A program made the translations under genes and the position numbers. DNA of 64,000 nt from Anaerolineae bacterium. GTDB taxonomy: Bacteria; Chloroflexota; Anaerolineae; Aggregatilineales; UBA2796. Of the stretch, positions 16,201 through 25,636 are shown one piece after another. The notes beneath the pieces are model-generated. The model did no database searches. It was not told the origin of the DNA and saw nothing but the letters and a program-made list of their open reading frames with translations. Location: NCBI GenBank assembly GCA_019637555.1, contig JAHBVK010000002.1, positions 178,896 to 242,895 on the forward strand, in the 5' to 3' direction. Numbering within the stretch: position 1 is the stretch's first letter; every line of letters begins with the position of its first letter.

Positions 16201-19200
16201 CCAGCGCGGGCGAATCATCAGCGAACAACACGTCGAGGTCGGTTTCTTCCGGCGGATTATCGCCGCGCGGATATTCATAGACGAAACGACCTTGCGGACG
16301 GGCTGGCTCGAATAAGATCGCGTTACCGCGCTCCACATTCAGGAAGCTAACAATCTCGCGCAGTGTCACGTCGAAGATGTTCTCGGTATCAGGTGACTGC
16401 GTTAGCGAGTTGGAAATCTGGTTCAGCAGTCCCAAACGTCGCGCTTGTTGATCGAGGGCACGAGCACGACTTGCCGCTTCGTTGTACAGCCGCGTATTTT
16501 CGGCAGCAGCGCGACTCGCCTCTTGGAACAGGCGGGCGTTCTCCAGCGCGATTGCCGACTGATTGGCGAAGGTGAGCGCAAGCTGCTCGGTGGTTGGTGA
16601 ATAGGCGCTGACTTCCGCCTTTTCCAGCACCAGCAAACCGATCAGGATGCTGCGCGAGACCAGCGAAACACCCAACCACGAGCGCGTCGGTCCGCTTTCG
16701 CTGTAAGGGAAGCGCTCATCTTTGGAAATATCGGGGATGTTCAGCACCTGCCCGCGCGATGCCAGATCGCGGAACAGAGCCGAGTCAGCGATCTCCGCTT
16801 CGACGCCGATCAGGTTATTGGCGTCCTCGAAGCCGCGTGCCGCTTGAATCACCAGCAAGTCACCACGCCGCAGCCACAGAGTCACGCGGTCAAAGGCGAT
16901 GATGCTCTCCAAACGGTCAATCAGCAAGCGCACCACCGCGTCCGGTTCCAGTGTCGCCGCCAGTTCGCCGGAGATGTCAGTGAGGACGCTTAATTGCAGA
17001 GCGCGGGTGTTAACATCGGCATACAGTCGCGCGTTTTCTAAAGCGATTGCTGCTTGCACTGAGAGCGTCAGCACTTTTTCAATATCATCATTAACGAAGC
17101 GCGAACGCATGTCAGTCTTGACGCAGACCAGCACACCGACGGTTTGCTCCTCTTCTTCCAGCGGCACACCGAGCATGGCATGAACTGGCATCTCGGTGAA
17201 TTCCGGCTGACCGTAGGGACTGTCCGGCTTCTCCACGTTGGTGATCATGTGTGGTGCGCGTTCGCGGGCAACTGCCGCTTCAAAAGTATCGCCGTTCAGC
17301 AGCAGGCGGCGACCCGTGAACTCATCAGCGCCCAGACCATGCGAGGTCAGTGCTACCAGTTCATCGCCCTGCACCAACCAGACGTAAGTGCCCGCCACGC
17401 CGAGGAGGTTGACCGTCTCCTCGCAGATCGAGCGCAGCACGCTGGTTTTATCTAGTAAGGCGCTGGCGCTAACGAACTGTCCGATGCGTCCTACGGCGGC
17501 AGAGAAGCGTTCACGATCAATAGTCTGCTGGAACAAGCGCGCATTTTCGATGGCGATTGCGGCAAGGTTCGCCATGCGCGAGAGCATAGCGGTTTGTTCC
17601 TCGAAGCCGAACGCCCCGCTGAGTTCGCTGCCCATATGCAGCGCCCCCGTGATGCGACCACCCGCTATCATGGGCACGATCAGCGAGGTGCGCTCTCCGG
17701 TCATCCACCAGTTCTTCAGGTCGCCATAACTGGGTGTGCGGTTGGCATCGCTGATGTGATAGATGGCGGTCTTAGCATCGCGCACCGCCACACCAACGGC
17801 AGTATTGTCCGCCGGAATCGCGTCACCCTCATCAACGAGCACTTCGCCACGCATTCCCATCGTCACCTGACGGACGGAGAACTCGTCACGCTCCTCGTCC
17901 ACCATCATCACACTCATGCGTGTGAAGGCAACCATGTCCCGCAGTCCCAGCGCGATACCCTGAATGATCTCATCCAGATCGAGCGTGGAAGCGACTGCTT
18001 CCATCACTTCGTTAATGCGCGCTTCCTGATTGGCGGCGCGGATCGTCTCATCGTACAGGCGCGTGTTCTCAATAGCAGAGGCGGCCTGTGCCGCGAACAA
18101 TTCGATAGAGCGCATGGACGCTTCCGTCGGCACTTTGCCATCCGCCGGATGATCCATGGTGATCACGCCGATCATGCGGCTGCGATCCAGACCGTACAGC
18201 GGCAGGTACAGCGTGTCCAGCGGATGCCAGCGATCCGCCGGATAACTAGGATCGGGGGCAAGCGCTTCCGCGTTTGCTTCGCCAGCGCCCGCCATGCGCT
18301 TATTCTCGGTCACCCACGGATCGCTGTAGCGGATGTAGTACGCCTGACCGATGCGATAACGGCGGAAATCGGGGTCGGAAAGGCGCTGACTCCAGACCAT
18401 ACCGGGCAGGGCGTTGGCGCGGAACAAGCCTTCGTCTTCGTCGCTGAAGCCAGACATGATCGTTTCGCGCGGTTCCAGCTTGTGATCGCGCAGCGTGATC
18501 GCTACTCGTCCCCAACCAACAGCGCAGATCGAATCGGCGACCACTTTCAGGCGCGTGGGCACATCGGTGGCGCGTTGGATTTCGCCAGCCACCAGATATA
18601 ACCGTTCCAGCCGATCCCGTTCGCGGCGGGCATTTTCCGCTTCATTCTGGAACCCTTGCAGCAAACGGTAATTCTCCACGGCAGCAGCAGCTTGATCCGC
18701 GAAGATTTCCAGTGTTTCGATTACGGACTGCGTGGGACGGCGACCACTGCGCGGCTCATCTACACTGATCAGACCGACCAACTCACCATCAGCGCTGCGC
18801 AGCGGCACGATGTATAGATCACCCGGTTTCCAAATTTCCGGTCCGCCGCCTTCGTGAGGACGCCATGTGCCTTCCACGAAGTAATTCTCTACATTGCGGT
18901 GCTCGGAAGTCATCCAGTAATTCTGTTCTTCTTCCGGCAGTACGTATGAATTGCTGACGCGGTAACGCGGGATCAGTAGATTCTCGATGCTGCTGATCGT
19001 CCGCTTGGCGCTTTGCAACAGCGCGAACTCTTCCGCCGAAATGCCTGCGTGCGCCACTGGCACGACCAAACCCGCCTCTTTGGTCACCAGATTGATAATG
19101 CAAACGTTGAAGCCGACCACTTCGGTGATGCCGCTGGCGATTGCCATCAGGATGCTGTCGGCGCTGTCCTGAGAGCGCAGCATCTTGCCCAGTTCAAAGA

Positions 19201-22200
19201 TGCGGCTGAACTGTCCGGCACGCTGCTTGATTAGTTCGGAACGTGCCGCGTTCTGGTGCTGTCGCAGGGCGCTGCCAATGCCAATCGCCGCCTGACTGGA
19301 GAGCACACGGATGAATTCTTGCATCTGCGCCGGGAAGGCGTTCAGCTTGTCACTGTACAGATGCAGCACACCGATGGCGGAGTCGCCGTAGAAGATCGGC
19401 GCGGCAATCGCAGATCGCGCTTGAACGGGCACAGGCTTCAAGTCGCTCGTTTCATAATTAGCGACGATTACCTGCTGACCTTTGAGTACGGCTTCACGCT
19501 CAATCGGCAGCAGTCCGGCATCTGCCGCTTCTTCACTCAGCCCGATGCGGCGGCTGATCTGTGGCTCTTGCACGGTAGACCATTCATCGGCGGGAGCAAG
19601 CAGCACCATGGTCACGCTGTTGCTCTCGTTGACGCGCTGCGCCTCGGCGCGGATCACCTCGACGATACGATCCAGATCAGCGATCTGGTTGATCTCGTTA
19701 CCGATACGGATCAGCGCGTCTAGCTGCTGGACGCGGCTTTCCACGCCGGAGTCTGAGTCGCGGTGAATCTGGATGCGTTCAATGCCAATGGAGGTTTGCA
19801 GCGCTATTGCCTGCAGCAGTCGCAAGTCTTCGGTGGTGAATTCGCGTTCGACGCGGCTGGCGACGGTCAATTCACCGAGTCCGCGATCGCGCACGATCAA
19901 TGGCACTTGCACCGCTGCGATCATGCGGAAGCGTTCCGCCAGTGCGCGGTAGACGGGCAGTACGCGCCCATCCGCCAGCAGATCGTTAGACAGGAACGGA
20001 CGCTTGGAGATCACCGGACTGGCATCAAACCCCGGCGCGTAAGCGTCAAGGATCAGGGTTTGCGTCAGTTGTCCATCAACGCCTGTCGTCCAATCGGGCT
20101 GAATGCGTAGTTCGCCTGTTGTCTCATTGAGCAGACCAATAGAGGTGATATCGCAGTTCAGCAGCGTCTTAACCTCGCGCACCACGCCGCTGAACAGTTG
20201 GTCCAGCGTCTGGCTGTTAGAGGCAAGATCAGCGATGCGGCGCAAGCCATCGGCAAAACCGGAGCGGTGGCGTGTCTCGCGGAAGGCGCGGGCATTATTG
20301 ATGATCACCGCTGCTTGCGAAGCGAATACATTCAAAGTGCGGGCATCATCTTCAGTAAATTCGCCGCTGTTCAGATGGTTAGCGACTTGGATGAAGCCTA
20401 GCCGCTCATCACCGACAGTTAGCGGTACGATCAATGTCTGCCGCAGTGAGAGCAGCAGCGCCATCTTGTCCACGCCGCTGTCGCGTACCGCCGTATCAGT
20501 GGTCACGCTGTTGCTGATCCAGTAGCCACGACGGTTGATCCGCTGCGCCAGTTTGCTATCCGGCGAAAAGGGGATCTGGTAGTAACGCGCCAGCGTGTCA
20601 TCTACGCCGTAGAAGGGAATCTGACTGACCAGCATATTGCGTTCATTGTCGTGCAGCAGGATGCCGCAGATTTCCACGTTCATCAGGTCAGCCACGCGCT
20701 TGACGATGCGTCCGTACAATTGGCTCGGTTCGCGCAGCACACTGATCGCTTCGCTGATCTGTGCCAACCCTTCCGCGCCATCAACACGACGATGCGCTTC
20801 CTCATACGCCTGTGCGTTGTGAACAACGGCGGCGATCTGGGTGGCGAAGCTGCTTAAAATCCGCATCTCCGCTTCAGTGAAGGCGCTGTTATCGCGTTTA
20901 TTGGCGATCTGGATCGAGCCAAAGCGTTTGTTATCAAGGAACAATGGCACAAAGGCGGTTGTGTTCACGCCCACCGCTTCCGCCAGATCCGACAAGCCGA
21001 TCTGCCGGATCAGGTCGTCGTTGCCGACATCGTTGCTGTACCACCAATCCCGATTCTGGAAAATGTTGTACGCTGTAGTGCCTTCAGGGACGGGGATGCG
21101 GTACATCGAGGCGACGGCATCAGGCACGCCATGAAATGGTGGCATCCCGATCAGCAGGTTCTGTTCGGGCAGGTAGCTCAAGACGCCGCACATCTCCACG
21201 TTCATCAGCGTGGCGATGCGGTTGGTGATCTGCGTCAGGATGTCACGCGGATCGCGCAGAGGCAGCAATCCTGTCAAATCTTGCAAGCCACTGAGTTGTA
21301 CCACTCGATCCGTTTGCGTCTGGCTCAGGCGGGCATTCTCAACGGCGATAGCGATCTGACCGGATACCGTTTGCAGAAAGGACATGTCCTCGTGGTCGAA
21401 TGCGCCGCGCTCTTTGCCCGCCAATTCCACCGTGCCCAGCAAGCGATCACCGAGCGTCAGCGGCAAGCCCAAAAAGGAAGTAAACGGCGAATCGGGCAGT
21501 TTGGGCTTGAGATCGGGGCGCTCTTGCACGGCAGTGACCAGCAGCGGTTGTCGAAACTGCGCCAGCCAACCACTCAGACTGTCATCAAGGCGGTACAAGC
21601 CATCGATCAGATCAAACTGCTCGTAAGCGGCAATTTCGCCCACGCGTGCGGCTGCCCGCAGCGCTGAGAGCGAGTCGTTCCACAAATTGACTTCGGCGGC
21701 GTCAAAGCTGATCACCTCGCCGATGCACTTGAGGATGCCCGTCAGCGTCTCGTTTAAGGGCTTACCCGCGCTGACAATTGAGGAGATGCTGCCCACCGTT
21801 GCCACCAGATGCGCAGGATCGCGGCGTTCATCGGTGCGATCCTTGGTCTCCAACTCGCGCATCACGATTACCATCTGGCTGGCAGTGGTGTTGGGTATGA
21901 AATGTGAGGCGGCGGAGATGCGCCGCGTGCCTACGCGAAAGGAGGCTTGACCTTCTCTGCCGAACAGCTCTAGGAAGGTATCGGCAGGTTCAACCGATCC
22001 CGTTAGCACTTCCAAGTCGGGAGCGCCGCCATTCATGCCGAACCACGAACGCGCTTTCTCGTTGGCAAAGACGAGTTGACCACGCCCTTCGGCAACCAGT
22101 ACGGCATTTTCATTTTCTGTCAGATTAACGGGGACTACGGACTTGGGACGTTGTGCCGCCAACCGCACGCGATCCTGGCGCAGCCGGGCGAGGATGACCA

Positions 22201-22252
22201 CGCCCAGCAACAGGCAAGCGCCAATAACGAGTAGAAGGAGTGGAACCCCCAT
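13217..22252 (-). CDS. Giant multi-GAF sensor histidine kinase (3011 aa)
   Basis: Single open frame of 3011 residues. Order read from sequence: membrane helix 3-25 (VPLLLLVIGACLLLGVVIL); PAS-like segment about 45-130; then 14 consecutive GAF units starting near 146, 310, 484, 663, 837, 1004, 1212, 1410, 1580, 1751, 1936, 2112, 2284 and 2473, almost all ending in a helix of the type AxAIxNARLF; PAS about 2653-2775; HisKA with His in ATVSHELRTPM near 2787; HATPase with the N box around NLADNAFNYT, DTGIGIP and GTGLGLAIV. All catalytic motifs are intact, so it should autophosphorylate. Only one membrane helix is evident, so sensing is mostly cytoplasmic. It is flanked in operon by two response regulators. 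Confidence 0.95.
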   Translation of the reverse strand: MGVPLLLLVIGACLLLGVVILARLRQDRVRLAAQRPKSVVPVNLTENENAVLVAEGRGQLVFANEKARSWFGMNGGAPDLEVLTGSVEPADTFLELFGREGQASFRVGTRRISAASHFIPNTTASQMVIVMRELETKDRTDERRDPAHLVATVGSISSIVSAGKPLNETLTGILKCIGEVISFDAAEVNLWNDSLSALRAAARVGEIAAYEQFDLIDGLYRLDDSLSGWLAQFRQPLLVTAVQERPDLKPKLPDSPFTSFLGLPLTLGDRLLGTVELAGKERGAFDHEDMSFLQTVSGQIAIAVENARLSQTQTDRVVQLSGLQDLTGLLPLRDPRDILTQITNRIATLMNVEMCGVLSYLPEQNLLIGMPPFHGVPDAVASMYRIPVPEGTTAYNIFQNRDWWYSNDVGNDDLIRQIGLSDLAEAVGVNTTAFVPLFLDNKRFGSIQIANKRDNSAFTEAEMRILSSFATQIAAVVHNAQAYEEAHRRVDGAEGLAQISEAISVLREPSQLYGRIVKRVADLMNVEICGILLHDNERNMLVSQIPFYGVDDTLARYYQIPFSPDSKLAQRINRRGYWISNSVTTDTAVRDSGVDKMALLLSLRQTLIVPLTVGDERLGFIQVANHLNSGEFTEDDARTLNVFASQAAVIINNARAFRETRHRSGFADGLRRIADLASNSQTLDQLFSGVVREVKTLLNCDITSIGLLNETTGELRIQPDWTTGVDGQLTQTLILDAYAPGFDASPVISKRPFLSNDLLADGRVLPVYRALAERFRMIAAVQVPLIVRDRGLGELTVASRVEREFTTEDLRLLQAIALQTSIGIERIQIHRDSDSGVESRVQQLDALIRIGNEINQIADLDRIVEVIRAEAQRVNESNSVTMVLLAPADEWSTVQEPQISRRIGLSEEAADAGLLPIEREAVLKGQQVIVANYETSDLKPVPVQARSAIAAPIFYGDSAIGVLHLYSDKLNAFPAQMQEFIRVLSSQAAIGIGSALRQHQNAARSELIKQRAGQFSRIFELGKMLRSQDSADSILMAIASGITEVVGFNVCIINLVTKEAGLVVPVAHAGISAEEFALLQSAKRTISSIENLLIPRYRVSNSYVLPEEEQNYWMTSEHRNVENYFVEGTWRPHEGGGPEIWKPGDLYIVPLRSADGELVGLISVDEPRSGRRPTQSVIETLEIFADQAAAAVENYRLLQGFQNEAENARRERDRLERLYLVAGEIQRATDVPTRLKVVADSICAVGWGRVAITLRDHKLEPRETIMSGFSDEDEGLFRANALPGMVWSQRLSDPDFRRYRIGQAYYIRYSDPWVTENKRMAGAGEANAEALAPDPSYPADRWHPLDTLYLPLYGLDRSRMIGVITMDHPADGKVPTEASMRSIELFAAQAASAIENTRLYDETIRAANQEARINEVMEAVASTLDLDEIIQGIALGLRDMVAFTRMSVMMVDEERDEFSVRQVTMGMRGEVLVDEGDAIPADNTAVGVAVRDAKTAIYHISDANRTPSYGDLKNWWMTGERTSLIVPMIAGGRITGALHMGSELSGAFGFEEQTAMLSRMANLAAIAIENARLFQQTIDRERFSAAVGRIGQFVSASALLDKTSVLRSICEETVNLLGVAGTYVWLVQGDELVALTSHGLGADEFTGRRLLLNGDTFEAAVARERAPHMITNVEKPDSPYGQPEFTEMPVHAMLGVPLEEEEQTVGVLVCVKTDMRSRFVNDDIEKVLTLSVQAAIALENARLYADVNTRALQLSVLTDISGELAATLEPDAVVRLLIDRLESIIAFDRVTLWLRRGDLLVIQAARGFEDANNLIGVEAEIADSALFRDLASRGQVLNIPDISKDERFPYSESGPTRSWLGVSLVSRSILIGLLVLEKAEVSAYSPTTEQLALTFANQSAIALENARLFQEASRAAAENTRLYNEAASRARALDQQARRLGLLNQISNSLTQSPDTENIFDVTLREIVSFLNVERGNAILFEPARPQGRFVYEYPRGDNPPEETDLDVLFADDSPALEELRRTMQPLAIRDISTDSRVANVRIALLKRGVQSLVIVPMVIGGQLIGTLNFEVLETNRDFTSEQLEFTQTIAAQAVVAVQNANLFEQSLLRTRELETLFEATQATTSTLNLQEVLTNTAQQMILALQVDACQILMWDDVDDTLSVQIDMTAFSDSSYNDETGRKFDLTEHPTRERALKSRQMILTRAGDNTLTDAEQGVFQIRNVRARILLPLAVREQTIGLIEMETRDALREFTASDVRLARTLASQAAVAIDNARLNTETANKLEELFVINDISTSLASAIELEQIFEVVRNRLPALVKAQQWILAYLGEDKLTVSYPIAIRNGKPLSLPNHLLGDDDVSFVIKQRSPQRLAGEEIDEVLRNLKITRRILNVRCFLGVPLVSADEVVGALILGDDSSTRAFNLDVQRILSTVGAQIAVAIQNARLFTRTRQFTDELGQAVADRTRELQEERDRIQFLYRITTDLALSLDIEVVLKRALEMMVEAVEADMGAILGIDSLSDTLTYRATLNLPEKVMEPGTSLSQNEGLAGWVIQSQQSVIVGDVQNDPRWLRLTEFDNEPRSVMAVLLESNEDIYGVVMLYSRASNKFNDGQLRLVAAASNQVASAMNNAELYGLIREQAERLGMMVRREQVDSTKNLAIVESIADGVMVADPDGNIIQFNSAAERILGISRRDIITRPINELAGLYASSEGKSWLEEVERWILEPTAHQPGDNLSVQLDLDNGKFVQVILSPVNMGDQFLGTVSVIRDISREIEVDRMKSEFVATVSHELRTPMTSIKGYADLLLLGAAGPVNEQQGKFLSTIKTNADRLSVLVNELLDISRIDRGVVKLNFTPVDVSEVIEGAARHLRGRVQNEGKQMDISVEYPADLPTIRADFDKLTQIVNNLADNAFNYTHAGGAIQISAVADKDSAVIRVKDTGIGIPKEKQDRIWVRFFRDEEQPLVMETSGTGLGLAIVKEYVTMHGGDIWLESEPDQGTTFFVRIPAWVPSE

Positions 22253-22307
22253 GTTGATTCGTGTTAGCTCATGCTCATTAGGATTAGGCTATTGAACCAC
22301 CACTGAT

Positions 22308-23222
22308 TTACCACGACGTTTCAATTGGCTCGAACGAATCGCCCGCCGGACGGCGACGCGCTTCCGCTGCCAATTCAGTGATCTCACGAATATCGGCGAA
22401 GCGCTGCGTCGCGTTGGAGACGATGCCACCGGACAGCGTCATCAGCGGACGTGTTTCGTTGCTGTTTTCCAGCGTCACGTACCCCTGTTCGCGGTGGATG
22501 AACGAATAGTGCTGTTTGACTTCCTCATTGAAGCGCTCGATCAGGCGGTCTTTCAAGGGCTGCACTTTGGGCGAATAGGTGATCACGATGAAGTTATCGT
22601 TGCCCGCATGTCCCACGAAATCATCAGGCGTCCCCAGTTCATCGACCACTTCGCCAAGCAGCAGTGCCATAAAGCGCAGCACTTCGGTGCTGGCAATTGG
22701 ACCGTAGACTTCTTGAAAGGTGTCGAAGTGGTTGATCTTCAGATCGACGTAGTACCACGTATCGTTAGCGCGCATCAATTCGCGCAGTTGATCCTCGATC
22801 AGCTTGCTGCTGGGCAAGTTAGATCGCGGGTCCATACTTTTTTCGCGATCTACGCGGTCAATGGCGTTCTTGACGCGCAGCTTAAGCTCCTCAATGTCGA
22901 AGGGCTTAGTAATATAGTCATCCGCGCCTAACTCGAGTCCGGCAATTTTGTCGCTGCGCTCGTCTTTCTGTGTCAGGAAGATGATCGGAATGTGGCTCGT
23001 GCGGGTAGTCTGGCGCAGTTCGCGGCAAACAGCATAACCATCCATATCCGGCAGCATGATGTCCAGCACGATAAGTTGGGGTAGCTGCTTGCGGGTCAGC
23101 ACCAGCGCATCACCGCCGCGCGGCGCGATTTGTACATCGTAGCCTTGCCCGCTGAAATAGATGCGTAACATATTGGAGATGTCAAAATCGTCCTCGACAA
23201 CGAGGATGCGGCCCTTGCTCAC
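22308..23222 (-). CDS. Response regulator with degenerate GGDEF domain
   Basis: 304 residues. The receiver at 1-122 is intact (LVVEDDFD, acceptor in IVLDIMLPDMDG, DDYITKPFD). Residues about 140-300 resemble a diguanylate cyclase fold (YVDLKINHFDTFQEVYG, then GHAGNDNFIVI), but the GGDEF signature reads GNDNF, so cyclase activity is unlikely; it may be a binding domain. The start is GTG with GGAGG six bases upstream. It is 55 bases upstream of the giant kinase and heads the operon. Confidence 0.88.
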   Translation of the reverse strand: MSKGRILVVEDDFDISNMLRIYFSGQGYDVQIAPRGGDALVLTRKQLPQLIVLDIMLPDMDGYAVCRELRQTTRTSHIPIIFLTQKDERSDKIAGLELGADDYITKPFDIEELKLRVKNAIDRVDREKSMDPRSNLPSSKLIEDQLRELMRANDTWYYVDLKINHFDTFQEVYGPIASTEVLRFMALLLGEVVDELGTPDDFVGHAGNDNFIVITYSPKVQPLKDRLIERFNEEVKQHYSFIHREQGYVTLENSNETRPLMTLSGGIVSNATQRFADIREITELAAEARRRPAGDSFEPIETSW

Positions 23223-23567
23223 CTTAGACCTCCCATACTGGGATTGGGATGTGGGTTTATTTACGTACTTAATCTATCTACATTACTATACAAGTTTTCC
23301 GCCTTCCCGCAAAGACGCCCAACATCACAGCTATGTTCTATTACTTCTGGAATTTCGAGCAGCACTTAGTGCCCAAGCAAAATTTGCAGAGAAAAACCGG
23401 GATAGTTACAATCCTTTCTTTACCCTTCTCTTAATTAAAAGTGAAAGCATTACAGCGTGTCTCTGAACATCAAATTCATGCTAAAATACTTAACAAATAA
23501 AAGAGGTGGGTAAGCATCCCAATGTCTTAGTTAGCATTTTGCTAGTCTGGAATTTTGCGACATCGCC
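23223..23567. other. AT-rich divergent promoter region
   Basis: 345 bases without a gene between the minus-strand signalling operon and the plus-strand BTAD regulator. It is clearly more AT-rich than its surroundings. On the minus strand TATAGT (RC of 23285-23290) could be a -10 for the operon. On the plus strand TGCTAAAAT at 23479-23487 is an extended -10 candidate for the BTAD gene. No tRNA or riboswitch signature seen. Confidence 0.6.
23479..23487 (+). promoter_or_regulatory. Candidate extended -10 for BTAD regulator
   Basis: TG-C-TAAAAT fits the extended -10 pattern; the region 17 bases upstream (GTCTCT) is not a good -35. It predicts an untranslated leader of about 74 bases to the ATG at 23568. 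Confidence 0.3.
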
Positions 23568-24869
23568 ATGTACTCTACATCACAACTTCAATCCATCACT
23601 GGCTTGGACGCAACTCAATTCGAAAGCTTTGTGCGGACGGCAAGTATCATTCTGCTAGCACCTCGGTTTCGCAACCGGAATGCATTACTTGCGTGGTTCA
23701 CCTCTTTGGTAAAAGAGACTTACTACTACACCTTAGAAGGGTCAAATCTTACACTTTCCTCGTTTTTACAGTCCATTATTGACAAAACGCAAGACATTTC
23801 TCCAAAATTTGGTAAGCAAACATTACAGGCGCTAGCCACTAAGAATGTTTCGCCACAAGATTTAGCAGATACCTTGATCGCTGATCTGGCGAAAGCAAAA
23901 CCAACTCCTCGCTTCTTCATCATTGATAATTTCGACCTTTTGCAACCTACTGACGATGTAAATGAGTTCTTTTACTACTTTGCGGAAAAGTTGCCAAAGG
24001 GCTTGCAGTTCGTACTCAATAGCAGGAATTTAGCAATCGAACCGTGGCACTCGCTGGCGCGTTCGGAAAGGGCTGTAGTCTTGGCAGACGATCAATCACT
24101 AGATGGTGGCATTTTTGATCCAGAGAAAGCACAAACCCCACATCTAGAAGTATACGGGTTGTCGGGCAGCACGGTTTACGTGAATGGTTTGCCTCTTACG
24201 ACGTGGGACGGTCCACTCCCCAAACATCTGTTCTACTACTTTGTCGATCATCCAATGGTCACTAGAGACGAGATATTTGAGACCTTCTGGCCCGATCTCT
24301 CGATCAAGGAAGCGACCAATGTTTTCCACGTAACCAAGCGTAAAATCAGCGAACGATTAGGCTTCGAGCTGACCAGTTATTCCGGCGGTTTCTACCGTCC
24401 CTCCGGTCAGATGAGCGTTCATTATGACGTTCATAACTTTGAAGAATTACTGGCAGCAGGCACCTCGGATGACGAAGAGAAGCCGGTCATTCCTAACGAA
24501 TGGTACGATGCGATCAAACTGTATCGCACGCCTTTTCTCAGCGGCTTCGATATGCCATGGATCGAGCGCCGTCGGCAGCAGCTCAAGCAAGCGTATGTCG
24601 GCGCGCTGATCGGCATCGGGCGGATGCATAAAGCTGTCGGGCAGCACGATGATGCCATCAGCTTTTATCTGCGTGCGCTGCGGGAAGTCCCCGAACGCGA
24701 GGATGTCCATCGCGAGCTGATGGGCTTGTATACCGCACAGGGGTTACGGGATAAAGCGGAAGAACAGTATCGCATGTTGAAGCTGATTTTGCGCCGCACC
24801 TTGGATATTTCGCCGTCCAAAATGACCCGTACTTTCTATAAGACGCTGCTCGGCAAAGACCCTGAGTAA
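23568..24869 (+). CDS. SARP/BTAD-type transcriptional regulator with P-loop-less ATPase-like N terminus
   Basis: 433 residues. The N-terminal 170 residues look like the second half of a STAND/AAA module: RFFIIDNFDLLQP resembles Walker B and FVLNSRNLA the sensor strand, but no Walker A is present. Residues about 190-265 are an OmpR-type winged helix (LFYYFVDHPMVTRDEIFETFWPD, then NVFHVTKRKISERLG). Residues about 270-425 are a helical BTAD/TPR domain (AIKLYRTPFLSGFD, ISFYLRALREVPERED). Probably a DNA-binding regulator; the target is unknown. It is divergent from the signalling operon. The N-terminal assignment is tentative. Confidence 0.8.
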   Translation: MYSTSQLQSITGLDATQFESFVRTASIILLAPRFRNRNALLAWFTSLVKETYYYTLEGSNLTLSSFLQSIIDKTQDISPKFGKQTLQALATKNVSPQDLADTLIADLAKAKPTPRFFIIDNFDLLQPTDDVNEFFYYFAEKLPKGLQFVLNSRNLAIEPWHSLARSERAVVLADDQSLDGGIFDPEKAQTPHLEVYGLSGSTVYVNGLPLTTWDGPLPKHLFYYFVDHPMVTRDEIFETFWPDLSIKEATNVFHVTKRKISERLGFELTSYSGGFYRPSGQMSVHYDVHNFEELLAAGTSDDEEKPVIPNEWYDAIKLYRTPFLSGFDMPWIERRRQQLKQAYVGALIGIGRMHKAVGQHDDAISFYLRALREVPEREDVHRELMGLYTAQGLRDKAEEQYRMLKLILRRTLDISPSKMTRTFYKTLLGKDPE

Positions 24870-25012
24870 CATTCTTCGCCAGAATCGCTTAACCTTGTTG
24901 TCTTGCGCCGCGTCTCCACGCGGCGCTTTTTGTTAATTGCTGCGCGAATCCGTCACGGCGCTATAATCGAATCATGTTTGATTAGCTTTCGATTGAGGAG
25001 CGATAGTTCAAC

Positions 25013-25624
25013 GTGCCACGCAAACCTGCCGAACTTACCGTCCAACGCGCGGATATTTTATTGGCTGCCGCTGCCGTCTTTCAGGAGCGCGGCTATCAGG
25101 GCGCTACGATGGCGGACATTGCCGCGAAGGTGAATCTGACAGCGGGCAGTTTGTATCATCACTTTCCGGCAGGCAAGCGCGATCTTCTGCTGGCGGTGCT
25201 GAACACGGGCATCGAGACGGTGCTGGCGGAAGTGCAGGCGATCCTCAATGAGAAGGCAAGCGCCTCGGATCGACTGCGGCGCATGATCGCTTCGCACGTG
25301 GTCAATGTCACCAATAACGTGTCCTTCGGCGCGGCGATGGTCTTTGAGATTCGGGCATTGTTCGATCTGGAAGATGCTGTCGAGGATAGAGATCGTTTTC
25401 TGCGTCGCCGCGCCGAGTTTGAGCATTGCTTCCGGCAGGTGATCGAGGAAGGCATCGCGTCGGGAGAGTTTCGGCGTGTCGATCTCAGCGTTTTCGTCAA
25501 GGCGCTGTTGGGCGCACACAACTGGATCAGCGTGTGGTATCACCCGCAAGGGCGTCTCAGCGGCGCACAGATCGCGGATCGGATGGCGGATTTATTCTTA
25601 AAGTCGCTGCTGTTCGGGGAATGA
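25013..25624 (+). CDS. TetR-family transcriptional regulator
   Basis: 203 residues. N-terminal HTH: ILLAAAAVFQERGYQGATMADIAAKVNLTAG with SLYHHFPAGKRDLL, the TetR helix-turn-helix and following helix. The C-terminal ligand domain resembles the KstR2/fatty-acid regulator group (FVKALLGAHNWISVWYHPQGRLS). Start GTG with GAGGAG about a dozen bases upstream. It is convergent with a thiolase gene, so a role in acyl-CoA-linked control is plausible but not shown. Confidence 0.92.
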   Translation: MPRKPAELTVQRADILLAAAAVFQERGYQGATMADIAAKVNLTAGSLYHHFPAGKRDLLLAVLNTGIETVLAEVQAILNEKASASDRLRRMIASHVVNVTNNVSFGAAMVFEIRALFDLEDAVEDRDRFLRRRAEFEHCFRQVIEEGIASGEFRRVDLSVFVKALLGAHNWISVWYHPQGRLSGAQIADRMADLFLKSLLFGE

Positions 25625-25636
25625 TGATAATAAATA

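Noticed and set aside
17594..18601. Plus-strand open frame of 335 codons opposite the giant kinase gene
   Set aside because: It is His/Arg-rich antisense translation of a well-supported coding gene, with no ribosome site or recognisable domain.
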